The translations under genes and the position numbers were made by a program. Below the pieces are notes generated by a model that saw nothing but the letters and a program-made list of their open reading frames with translations, was not told the origin of the DNA and searched no databases. Shown here in pieces: positions 8,007-17,211 of a stretch of 64,000 nucleotides of DNA (positions within the stretch are counted from its first letter, which is position 1; every line of letters starts with the position of its first letter). Location of the stretch: assembly GCA_000227505.4 (NCBI GenBank), contig AGIF02000001.1, positions 2,376,035-2,440,034 on the forward strand, in the 5' to 3' direction. This stretch comes from a gamma proteobacterium HIMB55 (lineage in GTDB: Bacteria; Pseudomonadota; Gammaproteobacteria; Pseudomonadales; Halieaceae).

Positions 8007-8426
8007 CTACTCGTCTATCGTAGAGAGGCACGGAGGCGCGGTGAAAGTCGATCTCAAGGAGTCAAAGAGCTCCTCTACGACGTACCCTGGGCTATCGTAA
8101 TCGGCCTGGATCACGATGTTCGCTCGCGGAGTTTCATCCTTCGCCGCTTTCGCTAAAAAGCTAGCACGCTCAAGTTTAATTGGATTTTTGTTGTAGTGAA
8201 TTTTCCCTTGATCATCCACCGCAAAAATAATCGTTCCATTGGGGCATGCTTCAGTTGTGGTTGCCCCTGGCTTATCGATTTCAACACCGGGCTCCTTCAC
8301 GAACGAGGACGTCACAATGAAGAAGATGAGCATGATGAAAACAACATCAAGCATCGGCGTTAAATCGATTTGGCTTTCATCCTGCTGCGAAGCCGCGGAC
8401 GAGCCAGCCTGGTCTCGTAAACTCAT
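8007..8426 (-). CDS. ExbD/TolR-family protein (second copy)
   Basis: This 139-residue protein has one membrane helix near residues 27-45. It contains the family sequence IDLTPMLDVVFIMLIFFIVTSSF, whose Asp in LDVVF is the proton-path residue. The rest is a periplasmic domain. It begins three bases after the upstream exbD and ends four bases before tonB. The two ExbD proteins share the helix almost exactly but differ in the periplasmic part: this one has a TEACPNGTI segment and a longer Ala/Ser/Gln-rich N-terminus. They look like an old tandem duplication that specialised. Confidence 0.92.
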   Translation of the reverse strand: MSLRDQAGSSAASQQDESQIDLTPMLDVVFIMLIFFIVTSSFVKEPGVEIDKPGATTTEACPNGTIIFAVDDQGKIHYNKNPIKLERASFLAKAAKDETPRANIVIQADYDSPGYVVEELFDSLRSTFTAPPCLSTIDE

Positions 8427-8429
8427 ACC

Positions 8430-8837
8430 TTAACCCTTGTCAGTGGCCCAACTAACGTTGTATTGGCCTGCTTCTCTCGCCGCGTCGGCGACATCAGCCA
8501 CGATTCCTGTGGTTGCGCCTTTTGCAACCTTGATGGTCACTGGCGCTTCTGGGTCTTCCGCAAGTAAGCGTTGGATGTTCGCTCGTACAGCGCGAACGTC
8601 AACCCGGCGGTTTTCCATCCACAACTGATTATCGGAAGCGATCTCGACAACAATACTTACCGAGTCGTTAGGATCCTGCGGTTGATTGTCATCAGGACGG
8701 TTAATTTCCAATCCAGCTTCCTTTAGGAAGGATGCAACCACGATGAAGAAGATAAGCATAATGAAGACGACGTCCAGCATGGGCGTCAAATCGATCTCTG
8801 CACCTTCCTCTTCTCGTTGTTTAGCTATTTTTCTCAC
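8430..8837 (-). CDS. ExbD/TolR-family protein (first copy)
   Basis: This 135-residue subunit of the proton-driven motor has a cytoplasmic N-terminus rich in Glu and Arg. One membrane helix with the family core LTPMLDVVFIMLIFFIV follows (about residues 17-36), with the conserved Asp in LDVVF. The periplasmic domain carries a VTIKVAKGATTGIVADV segment as in other ExbD proteins. It is 22 bases after exbB and three bases before the second exbD. With ExbB it should couple the proton gradient to TonB. Confidence 0.94.
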   Translation of the reverse strand: MRKIAKQREEEGAEIDLTPMLDVVFIMLIFFIVVASFLKEAGLEINRPDDNQPQDPNDSVSIVVEIASDNQLWMENRRVDVRAVRANIQRLLAEDPEAPVTIKVAKGATTGIVADVADAAREAGQYNVSWATDKG

Positions 8838-8859
8838 TTCAAATTCCTCGGTTGATCAC

Positions 8860-9378
8860 TCAGTGGTCCGAAGTCAGCTGATCTTCCAACAACTGCTGCT
8901 CACGCGCCGCCATTCTCTGGAGCTGCGTGTTGGCAAACAGACCTGAAAGGGCTGCCACCATGCCTGCCATTGTTGGAATCGTGGAGCGCTCAACACCGCC
9001 GGCCATCGACTTCGCGTCGCCACCGCCGGTTACCGCCATGACATTGAAGACCTCGATCATGCCGGTCACGGTGCCCAACAGCCCCAAAAGGGGACATAAA
9101 GCAACGCAAGTAGCGATGAGGCTCATATTGTCGTTGATGAAGCTTCGGCTTTCTGACAAAAGCTTCATGCGGATTTGCTTCGCGTTCCAAGACTTGCGCT
9201 CGGCGCGGTCTTCCCAAGCATTGACTGTCGCCATTCGGTCGGCCTTCCAGCCGCCTCCGAGGAAGTAGATAAAGCGCTCGATGATCAAGGTCCACATAAA
9301 GAAGACAAGCGTGGCAATGATCCAAAGAACATTGCCGCCTTTATCCATGAACGCCAAGATGGTGTCGAACAATTCCAT
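8860..9378 (-). CDS. ExbB / MotA-TolQ-ExbB family proton channel
   Basis: This 172-residue inner-membrane channel subunit has a first helix near residues 14-38. A cytoplasmic loop and two C-terminal helices follow, with the family signature LLGLLGTVTGMIEVFNVMA and the conserved Thr-Gly and Pro positions (STIPTMAGMVAALSGLFANT). This compact size is typical of the ExbB2 protein of TonB2 systems. It sits between the long TtpC-like ExbB and the ExbD pair, so the operon holds both a short and a long member of this family. Confidence 0.95.
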   Translation of the reverse strand: MELFDTILAFMDKGGNVLWIIATLVFFMWTLIIERFIYFLGGGWKADRMATVNAWEDRAERKSWNAKQIRMKLLSESRSFINDNMSLIATCVALCPLLGLLGTVTGMIEVFNVMAVTGGGDAKSMAGGVERSTIPTMAGMVAALSGLFANTQLQRMAAREQQLLEDQLTSDH

Positions 9379-9407
9379 CGTCTTCTACTCCGTACTCAGC
9401 TAGCTAC

Positions 9408-10826
9408 TTAGTTACCCGCCGCCTCAGCGCGCTCGGCAACAATACCTGTCGCCTGCTCGTTGAGGATGTGGATGATCTTCTGTGCACGGCCGTTTACAAC
9501 GGTGTGGAGAAGTACAGTAGGAATAGCTACCAAGAGACCCAGTACGGTGGTAATCAACGCACTAGAGATACCGCCAGCCATTGCTTTGGGGTCACCCGCA
9601 CCGAAGATAGTGATCGCCTGGAAGGTAATGATCATACCGGTAACCGTACCCAATAGACCCATCAGCGGCGCTACCGCAGCGATGATCTTGAGCAAGGTCA
9701 AACCCGCTTCCAGTTTAGGCGTCTCACGTAGAACGGCTTCGGCCATCTTGAGCTCGAGTGTTTCGGTATCGATGTTTGGATTCTCTTGGCTAACGAGGAG
9801 TACACGACCGAGTGGGTTGTTGTCCTTCGCTTCGCCCGACTTGAGCTGGCTGTTAACCGCCGCGCCCATCATGGTCAACATGATGACTCGAACAATCGCC
9901 AACAAGAAAGCAAATACACCTACTGCAGTAATGGCGTAGCCGACGTAACCGCCTTGGTGCCAACGCTCTTCCAGCGTAGGCGTGTCAATGATCGCAGCCA
10001 GGAACGAACCACCGGTTGGACCTGTTGGGTCGATACCAAACTGGCTGAGGCCACTAGTCGCGTCTGCCAATGCTGCAGCTGCGCCAACTGCGCCACCGCT
10101 GGGCTGACGTGGGAGTTCTGCCAGCTTCTCATTACCGTAAGAAAGGTAGTTACCGTTGACGTCGATGATGTTGAACGCGCCAACGCGAACCACTTCGCGT
10201 TGAGCAATCTCACCTGAGGGTGTAGCTACGTCCGCGGTAAAACGAGAAACAACACCTTGCTGCGTGATCTCGTTGAGCATTTCGTACCAAACCGTCTCAA
10301 TCTCTTCGATTTGAGGCAGCTGGTCCGTGCCACTCATCTTAGCAATAAGGTCCTGAAGGAAACCTTCGCGGCTTGGGAATTCAGAGCTAACCAAAGATAC
10401 CTCGATGTTCGAAGCCAGGTTGCCAGACGCTGCTGTCAGGTGACCAAATAGCTCAGATAGCGAACCAAGACGCTCTTTGAGCTGCTCTTGCTTAGCCGCA
10501 ATCAGAAGCTCGTTATCTTCAAACTTCTTCTCGAGACGAGCAGAGCGACGCTCTTCAGCAGCACGCTCGCGCTCAGCGCGGTTGAGTTCTGACTGCTGAT
10601 TCGCCTTGTCCTGAGCAAATCGCTGCTCGCGCGCACGGTTCTCACCATCGGCACGCGAACGACCCTGCTTAACGAGATCAAGCAATTCGCTCATGTTCTG
10701 CGCAGCCACTTCCTGAGGCGTAGGTCCTGCAGGGACCTCAGGTGCCGCTTCATCTTGCGCCACGGCCACGCCTGCAAACATACCTGCAACGACGAAGGTT
10801 GTTGCTTTCAAAAACTTAGCATTCAT
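9408..10826 (-). CDS. TtpC-like MotA/TolQ/ExbB protein with periplasmic coiled-coil domain
   Basis: This 472-residue protein starts with a signal peptide (about residues 1-23, ending AVAQ). A charged coiled coil (about 40-115, rich in Glu, Arg, Gln) and a periplasmic region to about residue 285 come next. The C-terminal third is the ExbB core, with a helix near 295-317 and two more after LMGLLGTVTGMI. This architecture matches TtpC, the extra subunit that TonB2 systems of vibrios need for function. Its stop precedes exbB by 29 bases. The DUF3450 gene is immediately upstream, one base away. Confidence 0.93.
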   Translation of the reverse strand: MNAKFLKATTFVVAGMFAGVAVAQDEAAPEVPAGPTPQEVAAQNMSELLDLVKQGRSRADGENRAREQRFAQDKANQQSELNRAERERAAEERRSARLEKKFEDNELLIAAKQEQLKERLGSLSELFGHLTAASGNLASNIEVSLVSSEFPSREGFLQDLIAKMSGTDQLPQIEEIETVWYEMLNEITQQGVVSRFTADVATPSGEIAQREVVRVGAFNIIDVNGNYLSYGNEKLAELPRQPSGGAVGAAAALADATSGLSQFGIDPTGPTGGSFLAAIIDTPTLEERWHQGGYVGYAITAVGVFAFLLAIVRVIMLTMMGAAVNSQLKSGEAKDNNPLGRVLLVSQENPNIDTETLELKMAEAVLRETPKLEAGLTLLKIIAAVAPLMGLLGTVTGMIITFQAITIFGAGDPKAMAGGISSALITTVLGLLVAIPTVLLHTVVNGRAQKIIHILNEQATGIVAERAEAAGN

Positions 10827-10827
10827 C

Positions 10828-11610
10828 TTAGTTGGCCTCCGGTGCCGCGATAGGCATATTCAAGAGTTCGATAGTCGCCTGCTTCTTGGCGATGCGGACC
10901 GCTTTACGAACGGCCGCTGAGTAGTCGGCAGACGAGAGCGTCTCCCAGCTACGGTTTTCGTTGTTCCAAGCGCGAGTCTCTGCGCCGTCGGTTGTCTGGG
11001 CAACGAGTGCCACACGACCGATTCGTAGAACGTCAACTTCACGCGAGGCACCATCAACGTCGATTGTGTCTGAGTAAGACTCGATACCACGCCCGTATTG
11101 CAGCTCGATAGAGTAGAGCTCTAGAACCTGTCGGAATGCTTCCGCAGACGTTACGTCAGAACGGTCGAGGTTCGCGCGTACCGCTTCGATGTTGCCCTTA
11201 CGAGTGTCGAGGTCGAACGGCATATCTAAATCAATAAACTGATCGAGGCCGTCGAGCATACGTGTAACCAGCGGCGGAATCTGTCGCTGGATGACCGCAG
11301 CATCAGAGATCGACTGATCGATGTCCGCGATTCTGCGCTCTTGGTTAGCAATTTGACGATCGAGGCGCGCGTTGTAGACCTTGAGGCCTTCAACCTGCTT
11401 CATTACCGTCTTGTAATCGGAGAGCAGATCGCGAGTTTCATCCGCAAGGCGGTCGATTTTGCCTTGTGAAGTACGCGCAGCTGCAGTGCGGTCTTTGCCA
11501 ACCTGCATGATCGCTTCGAGTGAGTCAGCGTTTGCAACTGCTGCTCCACCCAAAAAACTGGCGGCGATAGTCGCAGCGCCTAAAAGAGTTTTAAGCCGAG
11601 TGATAGTCAT
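10828..11610 (-). CDS. DUF3450 family periplasmic protein
   Basis: This 260-residue exported protein has a signal peptide ending AVANADS (about residues 1-29). A long coiled coil follows (about 45-100, repeated Arg/Lys-Leu-Asp-Arg-Gln patterns), then the conserved DUF3450 segment (IPPLVTRMLDGLDQFIDLDMPFDL). The end is a mixed domain with VDVLRIGRVALVAQT. DUF3450 genes are regularly found just before TtpC-like exbB genes. A partner role at the periplasmic face of the TonB2 complex is inferred. It is the first gene of the seven-gene operon. Confidence 0.9.
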   Translation of the reverse strand: MTITRLKTLLGAATIAASFLGGAAVANADSLEAIMQVGKDRTAAARTSQGKIDRLADETRDLLSDYKTVMKQVEGLKVYNARLDRQIANQERRIADIDQSISDAAVIQRQIPPLVTRMLDGLDQFIDLDMPFDLDTRKGNIEAVRANLDRSDVTSAEAFRQVLELYSIELQYGRGIESYSDTIDVDGASREVDVLRIGRVALVAQTTDGAETRAWNNENRSWETLSSADYSAAVRKAVRIAKKQATIELLNMPIAAPEAN

Positions 11611-11735
11611 GGGATTTGTGTTTCCTCACGCAAAAGTGTTCGTGGTCCACGAGTGGGCCGATTTTCGTCGGTACGGTATTTGTCCGGTCGCAGATCTATT
11701 TTTAGCTAATATCGACCTGCCGACACGTGGACAGA

Positions 11736-11764
11736 ACTCTATAACCAACACTGAAACAGTGCAA
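11736..11764 (-). promoter_or_regulatory. Possible promoter of the TonB2-type operon
   Basis: Read on the minus strand, TTGCAC (11764-11759), a 17-base spacer and TAGAGT (11741-11736). It lies in the only long gap before DUF3450, giving a leader of about 120 bases. No convincing Fur box was seen beside it. Confidence 0.35.
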
Positions 11765-11811
11765 TGACTGGGATGTAGGAAATCGGCTAAAAAAACAAAA
11801 TATTGGAGGCA

Positions 11812-12333
11812 TTAAGTATTTTCGAGCTCGATAACACTGAAATCGTGGCTGTTTCGATCGCCCGCCTCGATAAACACTCGACTTACCTCGCGCCACGAGT
11901 CGAGGGCCTCAAGGTCAAAATAGGCGTCGCCCGAGACACTACCATGCACCCGAGTAAGAAATGCACGACTAGCAAAAGGTAGCGCCTGACGGTAAATCTC
12001 CGCACCGCCGATCACCATGACGCTATCAGCGCCATCGATAAAGGCTTGGCCCTCCGCGACGTCGATTGCCTCATCCATAGAGGTAACTGCCGTTACCCCT
12101 TCCGCTTTCCAAGAGGAATCTCGCGTCAGAATGATATTGAGCCGCCCGGGCAATGGTCTGCCAATCGACTCAAACGTCTTTCGCCCCATGACGATGGGAC
12201 GACCCAACGTCGTGCGTTTAAAGTGCTGCAAGTCATCAGGAAGATCCCAAGGAAGCGCATTACCGCGCCCGATGACACCGTTATCAGCAACGGCGACCAC
12301 AATGGCGACGGGGAAGCTGTCGTCAGCTCGCAT
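11812..12333 (-). CDS. folA: Dihydrofolate reductase
   Basis: Reduces dihydrofolate to tetrahydrofolate with NADPH, restoring the folate that ThyA oxidises. The active-site loop is intact: VIGRGNALPWDLPDDLQHFK with the Trp and the catalytic Asp. VMGRKTFESIGRPLPGRLNI (NADPH site) and VIGGAEIYRQAL follow. 173 residues is slightly longer than E. coli FolA. It begins two bases after the thyA stop, forming a thyA-folA pair whose products work in sequence. Confidence 0.97.
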   Translation of the reverse strand: MRADDSFPVAIVVAVADNGVIGRGNALPWDLPDDLQHFKRTTLGRPIVMGRKTFESIGRPLPGRLNIILTRDSSWKAEGVTAVTSMDEAIDVAEGQAFIDGADSVMVIGGAEIYRQALPFASRAFLTRVHGSVSGDAYFDLEALDSWREVSRVFIEAGDRNSHDFSVIELENT

Positions 12334-12335
12334 GA

Positions 12336-13169
12336 CTAAATCGCAACCGGCGCAGAAATATTGGGCTCTGGGTCGTAACCCTGCAGCACAAAATCTTCAA
12401 AACAATAGCCGTAGACGCTGTCGGGCTTGCGCACGATCTCAAGCGCAGGTCGCACTTTGGGCTGTCGAGCCAGCTGCATCTCAACCTGCTCAGCGTGATT
12501 ACTGTAGAGGTGACAGTCGCCCATAGTGACAACCACCTCGCCCGGCTCGAGCCCTACCTGCTGACAGAGCATGTGGACCAATAATGATACCGACGCAATA
12601 TTGAACGGTAGCCCCAGGAAGGCGTCGCTCGATCGGATGTAAAGCATGGCGGACAGCTTCCCGTTCGCCACATAAAACTGATAGAGCAAGTGGCAGGGTG
12701 GAAGGGCCATACGACCTGCCTCCACATTTTCTTGAGGCGACATGGTCTCGTCAGGAAGGTACTCAACATTCCAGGCATGGAAGAGAATGCGCCGGCTCTC
12801 AGGGCGGTGCTTTAGACAATCGATAACATAGTCAATTTGGTTGATGGTCTTACCATCTCGCGTCGGCCAGTTAACCCACTGCGCACCGTATAGCGGCCCC
12901 AAGTCACCTTCATCGGTAGCCCATTCATCCCAGATAGACACGCCGTTTTCACGCAACCACTGCGTGTTGGTATCACCGTTGAGAAACCATATAAGCTCGT
13001 TGACCACACTTTTGAAGTGCACTTTTTTGGTGGTCAGAATCGGGAAGCCCTCAGCCAAATCGAAGCGCAGCTGCCTTCCAAACACCGAACGGGTGCCCGT
13101 GCCGGTGCGGTCCCCACGGTCGACACCGTTATCCCGAATATCTCTGAGCAAATCTAAATACTGTTGCAT
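12336..13169 (-). CDS. thyA: Thymidylate synthase
   Basis: Converts dUMP to dTMP using methylene-tetrahydrofolate. It shows the N-terminal [12 protein letters not shown] (dUMP phosphate binding), the catalytic Cys in [12 protein letters not shown], and [18 protein letters not shown]. 277 residues, complete; the protein ends PNISAPVAI as usual. It is followed two bases later by folA and preceded by lgt with an 11-base gap. lgt-thyA-folA is probably one transcript; lgt next to thyA is common in gammaproteobacteria. Confidence 0.98.
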   Translation of the reverse strand: MQQYLDLLRDIRDNGVDRGDRTGTGTRSVFGRQLRFDLAEGFPILTTKKVHFKSVVNELIWFLNGDTNTQWLRENGVSIWDEWATDEGDLGPLYGAQWVNWPTRDGKTINQIDYVIDCLKHRPESRRILFHAWNVEYLPDETMSPQENVEAGRMALPPCHLLYQFYVANGKLSAMLYIRSSDAFLGLPFNIASVSLLVHMLCQQVGLEPGEVVVTMGDCHLYSNHAEQVEMQLARQPKVRPALEIVRKPDSVYGYCFEDFVLQGYDPEPNISAPVAI

Positions 13170-13180
13170 CTCAATGCGTC

Positions 13181-13972
13181 CTAGGCTTTGGCGTCACGTC
13201 TGTAGGCCCATATGATAATCGCCGCTCCAATAATAATCATGGGAAGCGACAACATTTGACCTCGCGTAAGCCAACCAAGTGCGTCAAACCCTATGTGCGC
13301 ATCGGGCTGTCGGAAGAACTCCGCCACTGAGCGAAAGACGCCGTAACCCAGTAAAAATAATCCGGCTGCCGACCAGCGCGGCCTTGGTGTGCGGGTAAAC
13401 CAAAACAAAATGATAAAGAGCAGCATGCCCTCCATCGCAAACTGATAGAGCTGAGAGGGGTGGCGAGCTAAGCCGGAGGGATCATTGGGGAACACCATTG
13501 CCCACGGCACGTCAGCAGGCCGACCCCATAACTCCTGATTAATAAAGTTACCGAGGCGACCCAGTGCCAACCCCACCGGGGCAAGGGGCGCAATGAAATC
13601 GACCAGTCCAGCGAATTCAATTTTGTGGTTCCGGCAGAGAAACCACATAGCGATTACAACGCCGAGGAATCCCCCATGAAAGGACATACCACCTTCCCAG
13701 ATCCGAAAGACTCGCAGTGGATCATCGAGCAGCGACCCTGAACCATAAAAAAGCGCGTAGCCGATCCGACCGCCGGCGATGATGCCAAGTGCCGCGTAAA
13801 AAATAAGGTCATCAATCTGAGACACTTTGATCGGGGAATTCGGCAATTGCGCTCGCTGCTTACCCAGCCACCAGGCAAAGACAAGACCTCCCACGTAAGT
13901 CAGGCCGTACCAGTAAATAGTGATAGGGCCTAGCGAGAGTGCTACAGGATCAATGTTAGGGTAGTGAATCAT
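13181..13972 (-). CDS. lgt: Prolipoprotein diacylglyceryl transferase
   Basis: Transfers diacylglycerol from phosphatidylglycerol to the lipobox Cys of prolipoproteins in the inner membrane, the first step of lipoprotein maturation. It has about seven membrane helices and the catalytic HGGFLGVV motif. The Lgt signature [20 protein letters not shown] is present. The ATG at 13972 (MIHYPNIDP) is chosen over a TTG nine codons upstream, because family members start with this sequence. First gene of lgt-thyA-folA, downstream of rppH. Confidence 0.95.
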   Translation of the reverse strand: MIHYPNIDPVALSLGPITIYWYGLTYVGGLVFAWWLGKQRAQLPNSPIKVSQIDDLIFYAALGIIAGGRIGYALFYGSGSLLDDPLRVFRIWEGGMSFHGGFLGVVIAMWFLCRNHKIEFAGLVDFIAPLAPVGLALGRLGNFINQELWGRPADVPWAMVFPNDPSGLARHPSQLYQFAMEGMLLFIILFWFTRTPRPRWSAAGLFLLGYGVFRSVAEFFRQPDAHIGFDALGWLTRGQMLSLPMIIIGAAIIIWAYRRDAKA

Positions 13973-14005
13973 CTTCGAGCTCAAACTTGCCAACAACAAG
14001 GTGCG

Positions 14006-14557
14006 CTAGCGCTTTCGACGGCGGCGGCGCGAATTCGATTTTTGCTTGCCGCCTGAACTGGGCAGCATTAGCGGGGACAACTCGGATAGCGCAGATCGAT
14101 AAACCTGCTGCTTAAAGTCGACAACCGAGGAGATCGGGTACCAGTAACTTACCCACTGCCAGTCTTTAAACTCCGGCTTCTCATCGCAATCGAGACGGAC
14201 CGCATCGTCAGACGCATCGAGTCGAAGCAAAAACCACTTCTGCTTCTGTCCGATACAAATGGGCGTCTCGTGCTTGCGAATATACTTTGAGGGCAAGCGG
14301 TACCGCAGCCAACCGTTGGTTACACCAAGCACAGTAACGTGCTCAGGTAGCAAGCCAATCTCTTCCTGAAGCTCGCGAAACATTGCCTCCTCGGGGGTCT
14401 CATCTGCGTTAATACCACCCTGAGGAAACTGCCAAGAATCTCGGCCCTTTACCCGCTTGCCCCAGAGTACTTGCCCACTCTGATTCGTTACGATGATGCC
14501 AACGTTTGGGCGAAAACCCGCCTCATCGATGACTCGATCTTTTTCTGATGTACTCAC
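14006..14557 (-). CDS. rppH: RNA pyrophosphohydrolase (Nudix)
   Basis: Removes pyrophosphate from the 5' end of primary transcripts, which starts RNase E-dependent mRNA decay. The Nudix box is complete ([22 protein letters not shown]), and RppH-specific stretches are present ([28 protein letters not shown]). The start is set at GTG 14557, which has AAGGG six bases upstream and fits the family's short N-terminus. A longer frame to 14617 is open but unlikely. The C-terminus is a basic tail (NSRRRRRKR), possibly for RNA contact. Confidence 0.95.
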   Translation of the reverse strand: MSTSEKDRVIDEAGFRPNVGIIVTNQSGQVLWGKRVKGRDSWQFPQGGINADETPEEAMFRELQEEIGLLPEHVTVLGVTNGWLRYRLPSKYIRKHETPICIGQKQKWFLLRLDASDDAVRLDCDEKPEFKDWQWVSYWYPISSVVDFKQQVYRSALSELSPLMLPSSGGKQKSNSRRRRRKR

Positions 14558-14777
14558 AGAAACCCTTTTCGATGCGTTGTTCAAACTGCAAAACGCATAT
14601 GCAATAAACTCTGACACCTGTAGTGTCCCACATCGTACGGCGCCGCGCTTACTCGGGGTTAGTTAAAGCACGCCTTTTTTACATGGCCCATTATATGACC
14701 CATAGTTTCCTGCGGCCCTGAGTGCTTTATTACGTTACTGTGCAGCTAAGCTGACAACCGAACACCTAGGAACCTCT

Positions 14778-15434
14778 ATGAGTCTCGCGCTCTTCGATCT
14801 CGACAACACGCTAATCGCCGGTGATTCCGACCACCTGTGGGGTGACTTTTTAGTCGCACAAGGCCGAGTGGATGGCCGTGAACACAAAGCGCTTAATGCG
14901 CACTTTTACGAGTTATACAAAAAGGGTGAGCTGGATATCGATGAGTACCTCGCTTTTGCTTTGAGCCCGATGGCAGGCATGACTCCTGAAACTCTCGCCC
15001 CCCTTCAACGTCAGTTTCTTCGTGACCACATTGAACCTATTTTGCTCGATGCTGCGTTTGACCTCTTGCAAAAACACAGAGTCCAAGGCGACACGCTCGT
15101 TATCATCACGGCGACCAACACACTCGTGACTCAACCCATCGCGAGCCGGCTAGGCGTTGAACACCTCATTGGTTGTGAAGCCGAAATTATCGACGGGCGC
15201 TATACCGGCAAGCCAGCTGGCCTGCCCTCATTTGCAGAGGGCAAGGTGTCACGCATCCAGGCGTGGTGCGAAGCAAACAATCATTCTATGGACAACGCCG
15301 TGTTTTATAGCGATTCGCACAACGATTTGCCGCTTCTAAGAGTAGTAGATCGACCGGTAGCCGTGGATCCTGATGACCGACTTCGCGAGGAGGCATCAAA
15401 CCGAAGCTGGGACATTATCTCGCTGAGAGATTAG
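14778..15434 (+). CDS. HAD-IB family phosphatase (SerB/HisN-like)
   Basis: A 218-residue cytoplasmic phosphatase of the haloacid dehalogenase superfamily. Motif I is [13 protein letters not shown], motif [15 protein letters not shown], and motif [19 protein letters not shown] helical cap domain lies between motifs I and II. A phosphatase of this subgroup beside rppH is seen in Pseudomonas, where such proteins have been linked to histidinol-phosphate; substrate here is unproven. Its stop overlaps the gcvH stop from the other strand. Confidence 0.85.
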   Translation: MSLALFDLDNTLIAGDSDHLWGDFLVAQGRVDGREHKALNAHFYELYKKGELDIDEYLAFALSPMAGMTPETLAPLQRQFLRDHIEPILLDAAFDLLQKHRVQGDTLVIITATNTLVTQPIASRLGVEHLIGCEAEIIDGRYTGKPAGLPSFAEGKVSRIQAWCEANNHSMDNAVFYSDSHNDLPLLRVVDRPVAVDPDDRLREEASNRSWDIISLRD

Positions 15435-15823
15435 TCCTCCTCGTCGCAGAATTGCTCGTATTCCTCGGCAGACATAAGCGCCTCAAGCTCACCCATATCT
15501 TCGGGCTGTAGCTTAAAGAACCATCCGTCATTGAACGCATCGGAGTTAACGGTTTCAGGTGCATCCTCAAGCGTTTCATTTGTCGCGACCACCTCGCCAG
15601 TCACAGGCGCATAAATGTCTGAGGCGGCTTTTACGGACTCAACGACTCCGGCTTGGTCCCCGGCAGCGATGGAATCACCCACCTCAGGTGTCTCGACATA
15701 AACCACATCACCTAGCGCGTCTTGTGCATGCTCTGTGATGCCTACCGTAACCGTTCCGTCTTCTTCACGACGGACCCATTCATGGGTCTTTGCGTAGTAA
15801 AGTTCAGATGGATTCTGGCTCAT
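15431..15823 (-). CDS. gcvH: Glycine cleavage system H protein
   Basis: The lipoyl-carrying shuttle of glycine cleavage. The lipoylation site is the Lys in [15 protein letters not shown]. The family N-terminus [16 protein letters not shown] and the end [16 protein letters not shown] are clear. ATG 15823 is the start: a GAGGAA lies about seven bases upstream. In E. coli the order is ubiI-gcvT-gcvH-gcvP; here gcvH follows ubiI with no gcvT, and no gcvP follows, so the other subunits must lie elsewhere. Confidence 0.97.
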   Translation of the reverse strand: MSQNPSELYYAKTHEWVRREEDGTVTVGITEHAQDALGDVVYVETPEVGDSIAAGDQAGVVESVKAASDIYAPVTGEVVATNETLEDAPETVNSDAFNDGWFFKLQPEDMGELEALMSAEEYEQFCDEED

Positions 15824-16012
15824 GGATGCATTCCTCAAAATTAATAAAATTCAAAACTGTGCTTAGTGTAATCCCACTGAGACGAAATTATCAGGCTGAA
15901 GATTAGAACCTCGCTGACGTTGCGATTTGTGCGAACTTTTTGGCGAATTTTCCCTCGTTTTGCTTCTTCGTATGGCCCCTACTGCCTGAGCTTTTGATTG
16001 GCGCCTACTTTA

Positions 16013-17209
16013 TTACCCAACAGCCTGCTGGATAAACCAGCGCTTGGCCATGGGCAGAGCATCCACAGCACTCAGGCCCGCGTTTCGCATCATAGTGACC
16101 GCAGGATTCCGACTGCCAAAACCCCACTTGAAGGCCTGCATAGCGGCCATCATCGCCAAGTTATCTCCTTTGCGCTGCCGCTCATAACGTTTCAGGACGG
16201 AAGGCGCCCACCAGGTTGCGCCTCGGCTATGCGCATGGCTCACCTCCGCCGCCAGTACCTGTGCATCCGACAACCCTAAGTTGATTCCCTGACCTGCAAG
16301 TGGATGAATCGCGTGCGCTGCGTCACCGACTAGTACGAACCGATCGCTCACGTAATCGACGGCATGGCACTGAACAAGAGGGAATAACTGCCGCTCACTC
16401 ACGTCGGTCACAGAGGGCCCTCGACCACCCAAAGCAGCATTCAACCCTTTCACGAACGATTGATCATCCGCCTCTATCCAGGTTTCGGCCTCACTATCGT
16501 CAAGCGACCAAACAATGGAACAGAGGTCATTGTCCGCAAGGGGCAGCAAAGCTAGCGGACCTGTCGGCAGAAACGCCTGCCAACAGGCAGATGAATGCTC
16601 GGGCGCCACGCGCACGGTCGCCACAATCGCTTTTTGCCCATACGACCACTGACGTGTACGAATCCCGGCGAGTTCACGGCTAATCGATCGCCCTCCATCT
16701 GCGCCAATAACAAGCTGCGCGTGAATCTCATCTCCCTCGCGAGGAATCACACTCACATAGGAGTCGTTGAAATCTAACTGCGCCAACCAGGTATCCCACT
16801 GAATCGAAATATTGGGTGTCTGATTAACGCGATTAACCAGCGCATCCGTGCTCACTGTCGATTCGACAATGTAGCCGAGTGCATCAAGAGATAATGATTG
16901 GGCATCGAACTCGATGAGCCCTGTCCCTTCAGAGTCCCACACCACCATGTCGGTGTAAGGCCCAATGCGGCCGCTATCAGATATCGCCTGCCAAGCATCG
17001 AGCTCTGATAGAAATTTGGTTGAGGCGGGTGTAAGCGCTGTGACGCGTCGTGCCCAATTCGATAAATCACGATCGCTCGACGGGGAGATGTGTGATGTCT
17101 GCGCATCTAGCACCAATATATGAAGCTTAGTCTCAGCGAGCGCCAAGGCCGCAGAAAGTCCGACGACGCCCGCACCAACAATGACAATATCGGCCTGCTT
17201 ATGAGACAT
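16013..17209 (-). CDS. ubiI: UbiI/VisC-like FAD-dependent ubiquinone hydroxylase
   Basis: A class-A flavin monooxygenase of the UbiH/UbiF/VisC family that hydroxylates the aromatic ring in ubiquinone synthesis, probably at C5. The Rossmann motif is IVIVGAGVVGLSAALALAE at the N-terminus. The mid-protein motif is VIGADGGRS, and the FAD-ribityl motif is GDAAHAIHPLAGQGINLGLSD (about residue 296 on). 398 residues, complete. It lies two bases after ubiH in the pepP-ubiH-ubiI order known from E. coli. UbiI rather than UbiF is inferred from that order. Confidence 0.88.
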   Translation of the reverse strand: MSHKQADIVIVGAGVVGLSAALALAETKLHILVLDAQTSHISPSSDRDLSNWARRVTALTPASTKFLSELDAWQAISDSGRIGPYTDMVVWDSEGTGLIEFDAQSLSLDALGYIVESTVSTDALVNRVNQTPNISIQWDTWLAQLDFNDSYVSVIPREGDEIHAQLVIGADGGRSISRELAGIRTRQWSYGQKAIVATVRVAPEHSSACWQAFLPTGPLALLPLADNDLCSIVWSLDDSEAETWIEADDQSFVKGLNAALGGRGPSVTDVSERQLFPLVQCHAVDYVSDRFVLVGDAAHAIHPLAGQGINLGLSDAQVLAAEVSHAHSRGATWWAPSVLKRYERQRKGDNLAMMAAMQAFKWGFGSRNPAVTMMRNAGLSAVDALPMAKRWFIQQAVG

Positions 17210-17211
17210 GG

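Noticed and set aside
11611-11811. Fur box upstream of the TonB2-type operon
   Set aside because: A/T-rich stretches such as TTAGCTAAAAATAG occur, but none resembles the 19-base Fur consensus well enough to call.
15839-16012. Glycine riboswitch before gcvH
   Set aside because: The gap lacks the conserved glycine-aptamer core and is too short for the usual tandem form.
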